The position numbers and the translations under genes are program-made. A DNA stretch of 64,000 nt from CAVVSD01 sp963750895 (GTDB lineage Bacteria; Actinomycetota; Thermoleophilia; Solirubrobacterales; Solirubrobacteraceae), in assembly GCA_963750895.1 (NCBI GenBank), contig CAVVSD010000005.1, forward strand, positions 62,001 to 126,000, read 5' to 3'. Shown in pieces: positions 43,250-53,463 of the stretch (its first letter is position 1; each line of letters starts with the position of its first letter). A model generated the notes under the pieces. The model saw only the letters and a program-made list of their open reading frames with translations, ran no database searches and was not told the DNA's origin.

Positions 43250-44732
43250 TCGGCACGCCGATGATGATGAGGATCGCGCCGCAGACGTCGAAGACGACGC
43301 CGCTGCGCACCATCCGGGTGATGGGAACCATCCCGGACCCGTAGACGATCGCGTTCTGCGGCGTCGACACCGGCAGCATGAAGCCGAACGACGCCGCGAA
43401 CACCGCGGCCATGCCGGGGATGATCGGGTTCACGTCCGCGGCCGCCGCGATCGGTATCACGATGGGCACGACGATCGCGGCGCTCGCCGTGTTCGACGTC
43501 GTCTCCGAGACGAGGATCGACAGCACCACCGCGAAGATCGTGATCGCGCCCGTCGAGGCGACCCCGAACGCGTCGGCGAGGCTCGTGCCGATCGTCTTCG
43601 CGAGGCCCGTCTCGTCCAGCAGGGAGCCGAGGATGATGCCCGAGCCGAACAGCAGGATCGTGCCCCAGTCGATCTTCACGGCGTCGTCCCAGGTCAGGGT
43701 GAACTCCCGCCGGCTCCAGTTCGTGGGCAGCAGGAAGAGCAGCGAGGCCGCGACGATCGCGACGATGCCCTCGTCGAAGTGGTCGACCGCCCACTCGTAG
43801 GCCGACGAGGTGTCCCCCGCCACGATCCCGACGATGCCGGGCGCGAACCAGCCGACGACGGCGACGGCGAACGCGATGAGCGTGTTGCGCTCGGCGACGG
43901 ACAGCGTGCCGAGCTTCTCGCGCTCCTCCTTGACGTGCTCCTCGAGCGCATCCAGACGCCGGACCTCGGGCTTGTTCAGCGTGATGAGGAGCACGGCGAG
44001 GATGACGAACATGACGATGCAGATCGGCAGCGCCATGCCGACCCACTCGAGGAACGAGATCCGCGTGTCGGTCGCCTCCTCGATGAGACCGCGTCCGATG
44101 ATGTTCGGCGGGCTCCCGACGGGCGTCAGCAGGCCGCCGACGCTCGCGCCGTAGGCGAGCATGAGCAGGAGCGCGATCGAGACGCGCATGCGATGTGGGT
44201 CGTGCTCGCCCTTCATCGCGCCGGTCACCGCGCCGAGGATCGCCACGGCGGTCGGCAGCAGCATCGCGACGGTCGCGGAGTTGGAGATGAAGGCCGAGAG
44301 CAGGCACGTGATCAGGCCGAACGCGATGATCGTGCGCACCGTCGACGTGCCCACGCTCGGGAACGCGAGGATCCGGTAGGCGAAGCGGCGCGCCAGGCCG
44401 TTCGCGAGCATCGCCTGGCCCAGGATGAACGCGCCGATGAAGAGGAAGATCGTCGACGAGCCGAAGGGCGCGAGGACGTCGTCGGGCTTCGCGACGCCGA
44501 GGATCGAGCACAGCGCGACGCCGATCAGGCCGGAGACCGGGAGCGGCAGCGACTCGGTGATCCACAGCACGACGACGAGCGCGAGGATCGCCGCGAGGGT
44601 GTGCTGATCCTGGTCGAGATCCAGCGGCGCCAGGAGCACCACGAGGAACGCGGCGGGTCCGAGGAAGAGCCCGGCCGTGCGACGTCCGCGTTCGAAGCGT
44701 TCCTCGCCCGCTGACAGCGTCTCCCCGGCCAT
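43221..44732 (-). CDS. DASS/SLC13-family anion symporter
   Basis: The 503-aa protein has about 11-12 membrane helices. It carries the divalent-anion/Na+ symporter hairpin motifs SNSATVAMLLPTA (inner SNT) and SETTSNTASAAIVVPI (second SNT). The family tail motif MLPVSTPQNAIVYGSGMV is present. DASS proteins import C4-dicarboxylates, citrate or sulfate with Na+. A cytosolic loop (~225-260; RLDALEEHVKEEREKL) is charged. The start is ATG 44732 (MAGETLSAGEE). The adjacent malate/tartrate-type dehydrogenase suggests dicarboxylate as substrate. Confidence 0.9.
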
Positions 44733-44763
44733 GGGGCGGGGGCATTCCCGACTCGGTGGGCCT

Positions 44764-45108
44764 CTACACGCGCTCTGGCGTGCGCTCGGGCTGATGCGGG
44801 CGCCGCGCCGGGCGCGGGTGGGCATCGCCGAGGCGGCCGGGCTCGCGCAGGCGGATGTCGCTGGGCGCGGACGTCGGCAGCGGGAGGGCCAGGCCGGGGC
44901 CCGAGGGACGGGGGTCGGGCTCGCGGGGCTCGGGCGGCGGCGGGTCGGACCCGTCGTCGTTCCACCAGTCGCGCAGACCGCCGAAGCCGCGGTCGCCCAT
45001 CAGGGCCCAGACGAGGCAGGCAGCGCCCGCGACATGCACCACGAAGGTGATCGCCAGCGCAGCGATCTGCGCCGGCTCGCTCATCGCGAAGAACGTGCTC
45101 CCCGTCAC
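44764..45108 (-). CDS. Small membrane protein with Pro-rich cytosolic tail
   Basis: The 114-aa protein has one hydrophobic helix (IAALAITFVVHVAGAACLVWAL, ~15-36). A Trp-rich patch (GGLRDWWNDDGSDPPPPEP) follows, and then a Pro/Arg-rich disordered tail. The start is GTG 45108; ATG 45084 is an alternative. It is not a recognised family. It sits between ribH (8 nt) and the transporter. Confidence 0.6.
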   Translation of the reverse strand: MTGSTFFAMSEPAQIAALAITFVVHVAGAACLVWALMGDRGFGGLRDWWNDDGSDPPPPEPREPDPRPSGPGLALPLPTSAPSDIRLREPGRLGDAHPRPARRPHQPERTPERV

Positions 45109-45115
45109 GATGTCC

Positions 45116-45538
45116 TCAGGCTACCGACTCCCGCAGCTTGACGAGCGCCAAAACCGCCTCCGCGGCGTGCGCGCCGGAGTCGCGCTTGTCGCCGCCCGAG
45201 CGGGCGAGTGCCTGGTCCATCGTGTCGACGGTCAGCACCCCGAACGAGCACGGCACGCCGGTGCGCAGCATGACGTCCATGATCCCGCGCGCGGACTCCT
45301 CGCAGACGTGGTCGTAGTGCGACGTCTCGCCGCGGATCACGGCGCCGAGGCAGGCCACGCCGCCGTAGCGGCCGGTCTTCGCGATCTCCTGGGCCGCGAA
45401 CGGCAGCTCGTAGGCGCCCGGGACGTCGAAGACGTCGACCGCCTCCGCCCCCTCGAGCTGGAAGACGCGCGTCGCGGAGGACACCAGGCGCTCGGCCAGA
45501 TCCTCGTAGAAGCGCCCGACGACGATCGCGTACCTCAC
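45116..45538 (-). CDS. ribH: 6,7-dimethyl-8-ribityllumazine synthase
   Basis: RibH joins 3,4-dihydroxybutanone phosphate and 5-amino-ribitylaminouracil. The 140-aa protein has YAIVVGRFYEDLAERLVSSA, VFDVPGAYELPFAAQEIAKT, GAVIRGETSHYDHVCEESARG (with the catalytic His) and PCSFGVLTVDTMDQALARSG. The start is GTG 45538, overlapping ribBA (GTGA). It is the last gene of the rib block. Confidence 0.95.
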   Translation of the reverse strand: MRYAIVVGRFYEDLAERLVSSATRVFQLEGAEAVDVFDVPGAYELPFAAQEIAKTGRYGGVACLGAVIRGETSHYDHVCEESARGIMDVMLRTGVPCSFGVLTVDTMDQALARSGGDKRDSGAHAAEAVLALVKLRESVA

Positions 45539-46782
45539 GAGTTGTCCAGGTCCTCGTCGACGTTGAGGCCCTGGTGGTGGAGCATGTGGCCCATCCGCAG
45601 CGCCTTGGTCCGCAGGTACTCCTCGTTGTGCGGGTTGGGCGTGTGCTCGATCGGCACCTGCTCGGTGACCGACAGGCCGTAGCCCTCGAGGCCGCGGATC
45701 TTCTTCGGGTTGTTCGTGAGCAGCCGCATCGACGACAGCCCGAGGTCGACGAGGATCTGCGCGCCGATGCCGTAGTCGCGCAGGTCCGCCGGCAGGCCGA
45801 GGCGCAGGTTCGCGTCGACGGTGTCCAGGCCCTGCTCCTGGAGCTTGTAGGCCTTCAGCTTGTTCAGCAGGCCGATCCCGCGCCCCTCCTGGGAGAGGTA
45901 GAGCACGACGCCGCGGCCCTCGGACTCGATCATCGCGAGCGCGGACTCGAGCTGCTCGCCGCAGTCGCAGCGCAGCGAGTGGAACACGTCGCCGGTCAGG
46001 CACTCGGAGTGCACGCGGACGAGCACGTCGTCGCGGCCGGACACGTCGCCCTTGACCATCGCCACGTGGTGCTTGCCGTCGAGCACCTGCCGGTAGCCGT
46101 AGACCTGGAACTCGCCGAACGCCGTCGGCATCGCGGCGTCCACGACGCGCTCGATGAGGCGGTCGTGCCGGCGCCGGTAGGCGATGAGGTCGGCGACCGT
46201 GATCATCTTCAGCCCGTGCTGCTCGCAGTACGTCGTGAGGTCGGGCACGCGGGCCATCGTGCCGTCGTCGAGCATGACCTCGCAGATGACGCCGGCGGGC
46301 GTGAGGCCCGCGAGCCGGGCGAGGTCGACGGACGCCTCCGTCTGCCCCGTGCGCTCCAGCACGCCACCGGGCTTGGCCTTCAGCGGGAAGACGTGGCCGG
46401 GCTGCACGAGGTCGGCCGCCGTCGTCGCCGGGTCGACCGCCACCTGGATCGTGTGCGACCGGTCGCCCGCCGAGATGCCGCTCTTGATGCCCTCGCGCGC
46501 CTCGATGGACAGCGTGAACGCGGTCCCGAAGCCCGACTCGTTGTGCATCGTCATGAGGTCGAGCCCGAGCTCGTCGCAGCGGGTCGTCTCCATCGCCAGG
46601 CAGATGAGCCCGCGGCCCTCGCGGGACATGAAGTTGATGACCTCGGGCGTCGCGAACTCCGCGGCGATCGTGAGGTCGCCCTCGTTCTCGCGGTCCTCGT
46701 CGTCGCAGACGACGACCATGCGCCCGGCCTTGATGTCGGCGATCGCGTCCTCGACGGTCGCGAACGGTGATGCGGTCTTCAT
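45535..46782 (-). CDS. ribBA: Bifunctional DHBP synthase / GTP cyclohydrolase II
   Basis: This fusion enzyme supplies both riboflavin precursors. The N-terminal RibB domain (1-205) has MVVVCDDEDRENEGDL, FMSREGRGLICLAM and GDRSHTIQVAVDP. The C-terminal RibA domain (210-415) has VLVRVHSECLTGDVFHSLRCDCG (zinc Cys set), GVVLYLSQEGRGIGLLNKLKA and MRLLTNNPKKIRGLEGYGL. The 415-aa length is standard. The ATG overlaps the ribE stop (ATGA). Confidence 0.96.
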   Translation of the reverse strand: MKTASPFATVEDAIADIKAGRMVVVCDDEDRENEGDLTIAAEFATPEVINFMSREGRGLICLAMETTRCDELGLDLMTMHNESGFGTAFTLSIEAREGIKSGISAGDRSHTIQVAVDPATTAADLVQPGHVFPLKAKPGGVLERTGQTEASVDLARLAGLTPAGVICEVMLDDGTMARVPDLTTYCEQHGLKMITVADLIAYRRRHDRLIERVVDAAMPTAFGEFQVYGYRQVLDGKHHVAMVKGDVSGRDDVLVRVHSECLTGDVFHSLRCDCGEQLESALAMIESEGRGVVLYLSQEGRGIGLLNKLKAYKLQEQGLDTVDANLRLGLPADLRDYGIGAQILVDLGLSSMRLLTNNPKKIRGLEGYGLSVTEQVPIEHTPNPHNEEYLRTKALRMGHMLHHQGLNVDEDLDNS

Positions 46783-47366
46783 CGTGCCACCAGCTTCTCC
46801 ACGTACTTCGCCAACACGTCCACCTCGAGGTTGACCATGGCGCCAGGCGCCGCCTGGCCGAGCGTGGTCCGCTCCAGGGTCTCCGGGATGAGCGAGACCT
46901 CGAAGGCCTCGTCCGAGATCGCGGAGACGGTGAGCGAGACGCCGTTCACCGCGATCGAGCCCTTCTCCACGACGTAGCGCAGCACGTCGGGGGGCGCGTC
47001 GATCGTCACGACCCTGCTGAAGCCGTCCTCGCGCACGCCGCTCACGGTGCCCACGCCGTCGACGTGGCCCTGCACGATGTGCCCGCCGAGGCGGTCCGAC
47101 GCGCGCAGCGACAGCTCGAGGTTGACCCGCGCGCCCTCCTGGGCCGCCTGGCCGAGCGAGCTGCGGCGCAGCGACTCGTGCATGACGTCGGCGGCGAACG
47201 CGTCGGCGGACACCTCCGTCGCCGTGAGGCACACGCCGTTGACCGCCACGGAGTCGCCCTCGCCGATCTCGCCCGCGAGCGCCGTCCGGAGCCGCAGGCG
47301 GACGCCGTCGTCCGTCGCGTCGACCGCCGCGACCGTGCCGAGGTCTGCGACCAACCCGGTGAACAC
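46779..47366 (-). CDS. ribE: Riboflavin synthase alpha chain
   Basis: This enzyme dismutates two lumazines to riboflavin. The 195-aa protein contains two lumazine-binding repeats: FTGLVADLGTVAAV...SVAVNGVCLTATEVSAD...FAADVMHESLRRSSLG and HIVQGHVDGVGTV...SIAVNGVSLTVSAISDE...VSLIPETLERTTLG. The start is GTG 47366 (MFTGLV), adjacent to the ribD stop. The order ribD-ribE-ribBA-ribH is classic. Confidence 0.95.
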   Translation of the reverse strand: MFTGLVADLGTVAAVDATDDGVRLRLRTALAGEIGEGDSVAVNGVCLTATEVSADAFAADVMHESLRRSSLGQAAQEGARVNLELSLRASDRLGGHIVQGHVDGVGTVSGVREDGFSRVVTIDAPPDVLRYVVEKGSIAVNGVSLTVSAISDEAFEVSLIPETLERTTLGQAAPGAMVNLEVDVLAKYVEKLVAR

Positions 47367-47368
47367 GG

Positions 47369-48487
47369 CTACCACTCCGCCAGACGGGCGGTGAGCAGGA
47401 CGTCCTCGCCGATGCGGTGGCACTCGAGGCCGGTCGCGCGGACCGCCTCTCCGATGCGCTCCGCGCCGACGCCCTCCAGCGGGTCGCGCGCGTTGCGCGA
47501 GCCCACGAGGACGGGCGCCACGAACAGGCGCAGCTCGTCGATCTCGCCCGCGTCGAGGAACGCGCCGGCGAGATGCGGGCCGCCCTCCAGGAGCATGGAC
47601 TTGATGCCGCGCTGGCCGAGCCCGTCGAGCGCGGAGACGACGCGCGCCGGCTCGTGCTGGCCGGTCGCGAGCAGGACGTCGGCGCCGGCGTTGTGCAGCG
47701 CGTCCGTCGCGGCCCGCGGCGCCGCGCGGGACACCACGACCGTGAGCGGGACCTCCTCGGCCTGCGCGACGAGCTGGGAGTCCAGCGGCAGCCGGGCGAG
47801 GGAGTCGAAGACGACGCGGCGCGGCTGGCGCTCGACGCCGTCGACGCGGGACGTGAGCCGCGGGTCGTCGGCGAGGGCGGTGCCGATGCCCACGACGACC
47901 GCGTCCATGTGCGAGCGCCAGCGGTGCGCGCGCTCGCGCGACATCTCGCCGGAGATCCACTTGGAGTCGCCGGTCGCGGTCGCGACCTTGCCGTCGAGCG
48001 ACATGGCGGACTTGAAGAGCACGAACGGCCGGCCGGTGCGGGCGTGCTTGCGGTGGCCCTGGTTGAGCAGCCTGGCGCGGCGGGCGACGTCGCCGCCGGC
48101 CATGTCGACGTCGATGCCGTCGTCGCGCAGGATGCCCAGGCCGCGGCCCGAGGCGTGGTCGGCGGGGTCGTCGGCGGCGACCACGACGCGGGCGATCCCG
48201 GCCTCCGCGATCGCGGTCGTGCAGGGCCCGGTCTTGCCCGAGTGGCAGCACGGCTCGAGGGAGACGTAGAGCGTCGCGCCGTCGGTGTCGCCGCCGCTCG
48301 CGGCGATGGCGTTCACCTCCGCGTGCGGCCCGCCGTAGACCTCGTGCCAGCCCTCGCCGAGCACGGTCCCGTCGCGCACGAGCACCGCGCCGACGAGGGG
48401 GTTCGGGTGCACGCGACCGAGGCCGTTGCCCGCGAGCTCGACGGCGCGCTGCAGGTACTGCGCGTCGATGTCTGTGAGCACTGGCAC
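47369..48487 (-). CDS. ribD: Pyrimidine deaminase/reductase
   Basis: RibD deaminates and then reduces the GTP-derived pyrimidine. The N-terminal deaminase has the zinc site GGPHAEVNAIAAS and VSLEPCCHSGKTGPCTTAI. The C-terminal reductase has FVLFKSAMSLDGKVATATGDSKWIS, MLLEGGPHLAGAFLDAG and VAPVLVG. The length is 372 aa. The start is GTG 48487 or 48481. It begins 10 nt after the stop of the upstream glycosyltransferase gene, so there is no room for an FMN riboswitch. Confidence 0.95.
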   Translation of the reverse strand: MPVLTDIDAQYLQRAVELAGNGLGRVHPNPLVGAVLVRDGTVLGEGWHEVYGGPHAEVNAIAASGGDTDGATLYVSLEPCCHSGKTGPCTTAIAEAGIARVVVAADDPADHASGRGLGILRDDGIDVDMAGGDVARRARLLNQGHRKHARTGRPFVLFKSAMSLDGKVATATGDSKWISGEMSRERAHRWRSHMDAVVVGIGTALADDPRLTSRVDGVERQPRRVVFDSLARLPLDSQLVAQAEEVPLTVVVSRAAPRAATDALHNAGADVLLATGQHEPARVVSALDGLGQRGIKSMLLEGGPHLAGAFLDAGEIDELRLFVAPVLVGSRNARDPLEGVGAERIGEAVRATGLECHRIGEDVLLTARLAEW

Positions 48488-48497
48488 GCCTTGGAGT

Positions 48498-50268
48498 CTA
48501 CGTCGCGCATGCACCGTCCCGGAGCCTGTACACGGTCATGTCCGGCCCCGGCCGGGCGTAGGCCAGCGGGTAGAAGTTGAACGACCAGTCGAAGTTGAAG
48601 GTCACCGGCCCGCGCCCCTTCGAGTAGGGCGACGCGTGGTAGGCGACGTCCGCGCGTCGCTCCAGCTCCCGGTAGTACGCGATGGCGCCCGGGACCTTCT
48701 CCGGCTCGGCCTCCGCGCGCCCGCGCTGCGTCGATCCGACGATGACCCAGCAGTACCCCTGGCGCTCGAAGATCGGGATGAGCTCGGGTCGCAGCGTCTT
48801 CTCGAAGTCCTCGATGTTCACGACGATCCCGGGCGCCGGCAGCAGCTCCCCGGTGTCGGGGTCGACGCGCGACCGGCTCGTCGGGTACTTCGCCCAGCGG
48901 TTGCCGTTCGGCGTGACGGGCGACGCCGTGCCGATGTCCTGCGCCCAGCCGTCGGGGACGACGCCCGGCTCCACGACGATCCGGGTGCCGGCCGGGACGT
49001 GCTCGACGAGCCAGGCGCGCGTCAGCCCGCGGGTGTCCTCACGCGACAGCACCCGCCCGTCGTGCACGGAGTAGACGAGCCCCTGCCCGCAGAGCCCGAT
49101 CGCCACGAGCGCGGCGAGCATCGGGCGCAGCCCCGGCGCGCGGCGCGTCGCGGCGGTCACGAGGGTCACGGCGCAGATCGCGGCGAGCAGGCAGACGAAC
49201 GGCAGCACGGGCATGAGCCAGCGCCCGAAGAAGCGCTCCTGCGAGCCCATGAAGGCGACGTAGAGGATCGGCGCCGGGACCAGGAACGCCAGGAGCGCCC
49301 AGTGGCGCCGGAAGGCCAGCAGCGGGAGCGCGACGGCGGCCGCGACGAGCGGCGCCCAGCCCAGCCCCCACCCGAACGACCAGAGGTAGTAGATCCAGCC
49401 GTTGTCCTGCGTGACGCCGAGCTTGCCCGCCGCCTCGCGGGAGGCGTCGGACTGGTGGCTCAGCCCGTCGAGGAACGCGTGGTGGTCGATGATCGCGTAC
49501 GGGAAGGCGACGAAGAACGCCGCGAGCGCCATGACGCCGGCCAGCAGCAGCCCGCGCAGCGCGGCGCCGCGGTTGCGCGTCGCGTGGACGCCGAACGCCG
49601 CGAGCAGCGCGAGCAGCACGATCCCGCCCGTGTACTTCGTCGCCGCGGCGAGGCCGATGCCGATCCCCGCGATGAGGTAGTCCAGCCCGCGGCCCGTCCG
49701 CAGGACCCCCGCCGCGCCCCACAGCGCGAGGCACAGCGGCGCGAGCGTGGGGACGTCGTTGAGCGCCAGGTGGCTGTAGAAGACCGGCAGGAACGCCACG
49801 GCGAGCAGTGCGGCCGCGAGCAGCCCTGCCGCGCGTCCCGCGAGCCGCCTGCCGGCGAGGTAGAGCAGGCCGACGGCCACCGTGCCAAGCACCGCGCTCG
49901 CCGCGCGGGCCATGGTCCACACCGTGGTCGGGTCGCTCGCGAACGCCTCCCCCACCGCCAGGCGCCCGCCGTAGCGGACGGCCAGCAGGATGTGCAGGAC
50001 GTACGTGTAGGCCGAGCGGATTGACGTAGTAGCCCGGGTCCAGGTCGTGGCCGAACATCCCGATCGCGCGCGGCAGGAAGTGCGCGTTCTCGTCGGCGTT
50101 GTAGGCGTAGGGCAGGCCCTGCTTCAGGCCCCACAGCCGCAGCCCGAGCGCCAGCAGGAGGACGCCGGCGACCCCGAGCCGCCACAGCACGACGCTGCCC
50201 TCGCGGCGATGCTCGAGAGCGGGGACGTAGCTGGCTACGGCGTCCGGGGGCGTCCTAACAGCGGACAT
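48498..50268 (-). CDS. Membrane glycosyltransferase (GT39/ArnT-like), frameshift near 50017
   Basis: This polytopic enzyme of about 589 aa takes sugar from a polyprenyl-phosphate donor. The N-terminal catalytic loop is GLKQGLPYAYNADENAHFLPRAI (D-E-N acidic motif), then GHDLDPGYYVNP. The frame breaks there: an extra C in CCGCTCGG near 50017 shifts to native SAYTYVLHILLAVRYGGRLAVGEA and the remaining 9-10 helices (SAVLGTVAVGLLYLAGRRLAG; IGIGLAAATKYTGGI...). A soluble C-terminal domain follows (IEDFEKTLRPELIPIFERQGY). It is the first minus-strand gene upstream of ribD, in the glycan cluster. Confidence 0.82.
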
Positions 50269-51757
50269 ACGCCGCGTAGTACTCCGAGACGGCGACGCGC
50301 CGGAAGCCGGGCGGAGGCAGCGAGTCCATCGGATCGTCGAACTCGGTCACGAGCGCTTGGTTGAAGAGCGCCTGGCGGCCGTGGACGAGGATCACGACGC
50401 CCTTGTCCGGCACCTTGTCCGTCGAGGACCGCGCGATGACCTTGTCCTGCGGCAGGTTCAGGTACCAGCGCGCGTCCGGGACGAGCTTGTGGTTCGGCGT
50501 CCACACCGGACCACACGCGAGCCCCTCCTTGAAGCCCGGCTGGGCGATGAGGTCCTGGAACGCGTCGTGCGCGTCCCCGCGGAAGCTGAGCTGGGAGTCC
50601 AGCCGGGCGACGCTGACGCGCGTCGCCGTGAAGCCGATCCCGAAGAGCACGAGGAGCAGCGCCCCGCCGGCCCAGATGCGCCGCGGCCACGTGCCGTCGC
50701 GCAGCATCGTCCAGCCGCCGACCGCGACGCCGCACAGCACCATCGCCATGAGCGACGGGACGAGCAGGTAGCGGGAGATCACCGACAGGCCGCCGGCGCC
50801 GACGAGCGCGAACGTCGCCACGCCCGATGCGAACAGCACGACGGGCATGATCAGCCTGCGCGGGACGAGCACGAGCGCGAGGAGGAACCCCGCGATCGCG
50901 CCCAGGACCACCGGGAACTTCGCGAGGTCGATGAGGAAGCTCCACGTCGCCGCGGGCACCGCGCCGGCGCCCTTGTTGCGCCCCAGCTCGTCGGCGAGCT
51001 CGGTCGTCCCGGTGAAGGAGTAGGTCGGGTTGCCCGTGACGAGGAAGTCGGTCAGGACCCAGACCACGGGCCCGAGCGCCGCCAGCGCCGCGTAGCCGAT
51101 GCGCCGCGGCCAGGACGCGCGCCATCCGGCCCAGAGCACGTACAGGCCGGCGAGCAGCCACGCCTCCGGGCGCAGCATCGCGGCGAGCGCGAGGAGCACG
51201 AGGACGATCCAGCCACGCCGCGGCCTGCGCAGCTCGAGCACCGCGGCCCAGATGACGAGCGCGAGGTAGAGCGGGTCGATGTAGCCGCGGGCGGCGAGGA
51301 ACGGGAAGTCGAAGCGCGTGATGACGAGCACCGCGGCGACGACGCCGACGAGCGGCGTGAACGCGGTGCGCCCCAGCGCGTACAGCCCGAAGACGAGCGC
51401 GACGAAGCTCGCCACCATGAGCGCGACGAACAGGCGGTCGGCGCTGTCGCCGAAGAGCGACAGGACCGCGCCGATCGCGATCGCCAGCGGATGCTCGGTC
51501 GGGGCGCGGTAGGCCTCGAAGGACAGCGGCTCGAGGTGGAGGAGCTCGCGCCCCCACAGGAGGCTGTAGACCGAGTCGTAGTTGGGATACGTCGGGTAGA
51601 GGAAGAAGCCCGCCGCCGCGCACAGGCATACGACGACCGCGCCCACCCGTTCGAAGGTGCGCGTGGTCAGGCGCGGCCGCTGTCCCGACGTCTTGTCGGT
51701 CGCGCGACGCGCGAGACGGGGCCGTGAGAGCGTCGGCGCCGACACGCCGAGTAGCAT
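50255..51757 (-). CDS. Polytopic membrane glycosyltransferase-like protein
   Basis: The 500-aa protein has about 9-10 membrane helices. The first large extracytoplasmic loop (YPTYPNYDSVYSLLWGREL...FEAYRAPTEHPL) holds Asp and Glu residues placed as in GT-C transferases. RPEAWLLAGLYVLWAGW and SVISRYLLVPSLMAMVLCG are typical of GT39/GT83-type mannosyltransferases. The start is ATG 51757. Only 18 nt separate it from the divergent GT2 gene, so the true start may lie further in (near RTFERVGAV). It overlaps the 5' end of the next gene by 14 nt. Donor and acceptor unknown. Confidence 0.78.
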   Translation of the reverse strand: MLLGVSAPTLSRPRLARRATDKTSGQRPRLTTRTFERVGAVVVCLCAAAGFFLYPTYPNYDSVYSLLWGRELLHLEPLSFEAYRAPTEHPLAIAIGAVLSLFGDSADRLFVALMVASFVALVFGLYALGRTAFTPLVGVVAAVLVITRFDFPFLAARGYIDPLYLALVIWAAVLELRRPRRGWIVLVLLALAAMLRPEAWLLAGLYVLWAGWRASWPRRIGYAALAALGPVVWVLTDFLVTGNPTYSFTGTTELADELGRNKGAGAVPAATWSFLIDLAKFPVVLGAIAGFLLALVLVPRRLIMPVVLFASGVATFALVGAGGLSVISRYLLVPSLMAMVLCGVAVGGWTMLRDGTWPRRIWAGGALLLVLFGIGFTATRVSVARLDSQLSFRGDAHDAFQDLIAQPGFKEGLACGPVWTPNHKLVPDARWYLNLPQDKVIARSSTDKVPDKGVVILVHGRQALFNQALVTEFDDPMDSLPPPGFRRVAVSEYYAAYVRC

Positions 51758-51775
51758 GGCACCCCCTCCGCACGC

Positions 51776-52834
51776 ATGAAGCTCATCATCCAGATCCCCT
51801 GCTGGAACGAGGAACGCCAGCTCCCCGACACGCTCGCCGATCTCCCCCGCGAGGTCCCGGGTTTCGACGTCGTGGAATGGCTCGTCGTCGACGACGGCTC
51901 GACCGACCGCACCGTCGAGGTGGCGCGTGAGCAGGGTGTCGATCACATCGTCCGGCTCACGAACAACAAGGGCCTGGCCGCGGGCTTCCAGGCGGGGCTC
52001 GACGCCTGCCTGAAGCTCGGCGCCGACGTCGTCGTCAACACCGACGCCGACAACCAGTACGACGCGCGGGACATCCCGAAGCTCGTCGCGCCGATCGTCG
52101 CCGGCAACGCCGACATGGTCGTCGGCGACCGCCAGGTCATGGAGATCGAGCACTTCTCGCCGCTGAAGAAGCGCCTCCAGCGCCTCGGCTCGGAGGTCGT
52201 GCGCCGCGCCTCGGGCACCGACGTGCCGGACACCACGTCCGGCTTCCGGGCCTACAACCGCGAGGCCGCGATCCAGATGGCGGTCGTCTCCAAGTTCACC
52301 TACACGCTCGAGACGATCATCCAGGCGGGCAAGCTGCTCGTCGCCATCGACCACGTCCCCATCAGGACGAACGAGAAGACGCGCGAGTCGCGCCTGTTCC
52401 CGTCCATGTGGTCGTACGTGCGCCGCAACGCGGTGTCGATCTTCCGGATCTACTCGCACTACGAGCCGCTGCGGATCTTCATGTCGATCGCGGCGGTCAT
52501 CGCGCTCGTCGCGGTCATCGTCTGGGGCCGCTGGGCCTACTTCGCGATCTTCGAGGGCGACAGCGCCGGCCACGTCCAGTCGCTGATCCTGGGCGCCGTC
52601 CTGTTCAACGCGGCGATGCTGCTCGGTGCGCTCGGCGTGCTGGGCGACATCCTGTCCGCGCAGCGGACGATGACCCAGCGGGTCTACGAGCGCGTCCGGC
52701 GCATCGAGCTGCAGCTCGGCGTCGAGCCGTCGCACTACGAGCCGGGCCAGCACACCGAGCGCGGCGCCACCACCGGCGCCGGGTCGGGCGGGGCGACCGG
52801 GAAGACCGAGGAGCGCGAGGCGCTGAGGATCTGA
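51776..52834 (+). CDS. GT2 glycosyltransferase, polyprenyl-phosphate sugar synthase-like
   Basis: The 352-aa protein has a GT-A domain (LIIQIPCWNEERQLPDTLADL; WLVVDDGSTDRTVEVA; NKGLAAGFQAGLDACLKLGADVVVNTDADNQYD; DxD = DAD). Acceptor region FSPLKKRLQRLGSEVVRRASG and DTTSGFRAYNRE follow, then two C-terminal membrane helices (FMSIAAVIALVAVIVWGRWAY; LILGAVLFNAAMLLGALGVLG). This is the DPM1/ArnC-like architecture that makes polyprenyl-phosphate-linked sugars for the GT-C enzymes nearby. The C-terminal tail is Gly/Thr-rich. Confidence 0.88.
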   Translation: MKLIIQIPCWNEERQLPDTLADLPREVPGFDVVEWLVVDDGSTDRTVEVAREQGVDHIVRLTNNKGLAAGFQAGLDACLKLGADVVVNTDADNQYDARDIPKLVAPIVAGNADMVVGDRQVMEIEHFSPLKKRLQRLGSEVVRRASGTDVPDTTSGFRAYNREAAIQMAVVSKFTYTLETIIQAGKLLVAIDHVPIRTNEKTRESRLFPSMWSYVRRNAVSIFRIYSHYEPLRIFMSIAAVIALVAVIVWGRWAYFAIFEGDSAGHVQSLILGAVLFNAAMLLGALGVLGDILSAQRTMTQRVYERVRRIELQLGVEPSHYEPGQHTERGATTGAGSGGATGKTEEREALRI

Positions 52835-53463
52835 TGCCCCCGACCGTCACAGTCGACCGTGAGGGCACGGTCACCGGCAACACCCTGGACAAGTACGGCT
52901 CGACCAACCCGGTCGTCCGCCGGCTCATGGCCGGCTTCGAGGACACGCTCGACTCGCTGTGGGCGAAGGCGTCGCCGGCCACGTTCCTGGACGTCGGGTG
53001 CGGCGAGGGCGTGCTGACCCAGAAGTGGGCGCAGCGCATCCGCGGCGGCCGCGCGGTCGGCATCGACCTGGACGACCCGCTGCTGCACGCCGAGTGGGAG
53101 CAGCGCCAGGAGCCGAACCTCGAGTACCAGGTCATGAAGGCGGAGAACCTGCCGTTCGCCGACGGCGAGTTCGAGCTCGCAGCGGCGATCGAGGTGCTCG
53201 AGCACGTGCCCGATCCCGAGGTGACCGTCGCCGAGATGGCGCGGGTCGCGTCCCGCCACCTGCTCGTGTCGGTCCCGCGCGAGCCGCTCTGGCGCGGGCT
53301 CAACGTCGCCCGCGGCTCGTACGTGAAGGACCTCGGGAACACCCCGGGACACGTGAACCACTGGTCAAAGCGCGACTTCGTGGCCTTCCTGAACCGCCAC
53401 GGGCGGGTCGTCGAGGCACGCTCGCCCTTCCCGTGGACCATGTGCCTCGTGGACGTCTCCTGA
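52834..53463 (+). CDS. SAM-dependent class I methyltransferase
   Basis: The 209-aa protein has motif I TFLDVGCGEGVLTQKWAQRI, the acidic loop GIDLDDPLL, NLEYQVMKAENLPFADGEFEL and AIEVLEHVPDPEVTVAEMARV. A C-terminal part with HVNHWSKRDFVAFLNRHG follows. The ATG overlaps the GT2 TGA (TGATG). It probably modifies a sugar or lipid in the cluster. Substrate unknown. Confidence 0.87.
   Translation: MPPTVTVDREGTVTGNTLDKYGSTNPVVRRLMAGFEDTLDSLWAKASPATFLDVGCGEGVLTQKWAQRIRGGRAVGIDLDDPLLHAEWEQRQEPNLEYQVMKAENLPFADGEFELAAAIEVLEHVPDPEVTVAEMARVASRHLLVSVPREPLWRGLNVARGSYVKDLGNTPGHVNHWSKRDFVAFLNRHGRVVEARSPFPWTMCLVDVS

Noticed and set aside
48488..48497. FMN riboswitch before ribD
   Set aside because: Only 10 nt separate ribD from the upstream gene, and none of the conserved aptamer blocks occur nearby.
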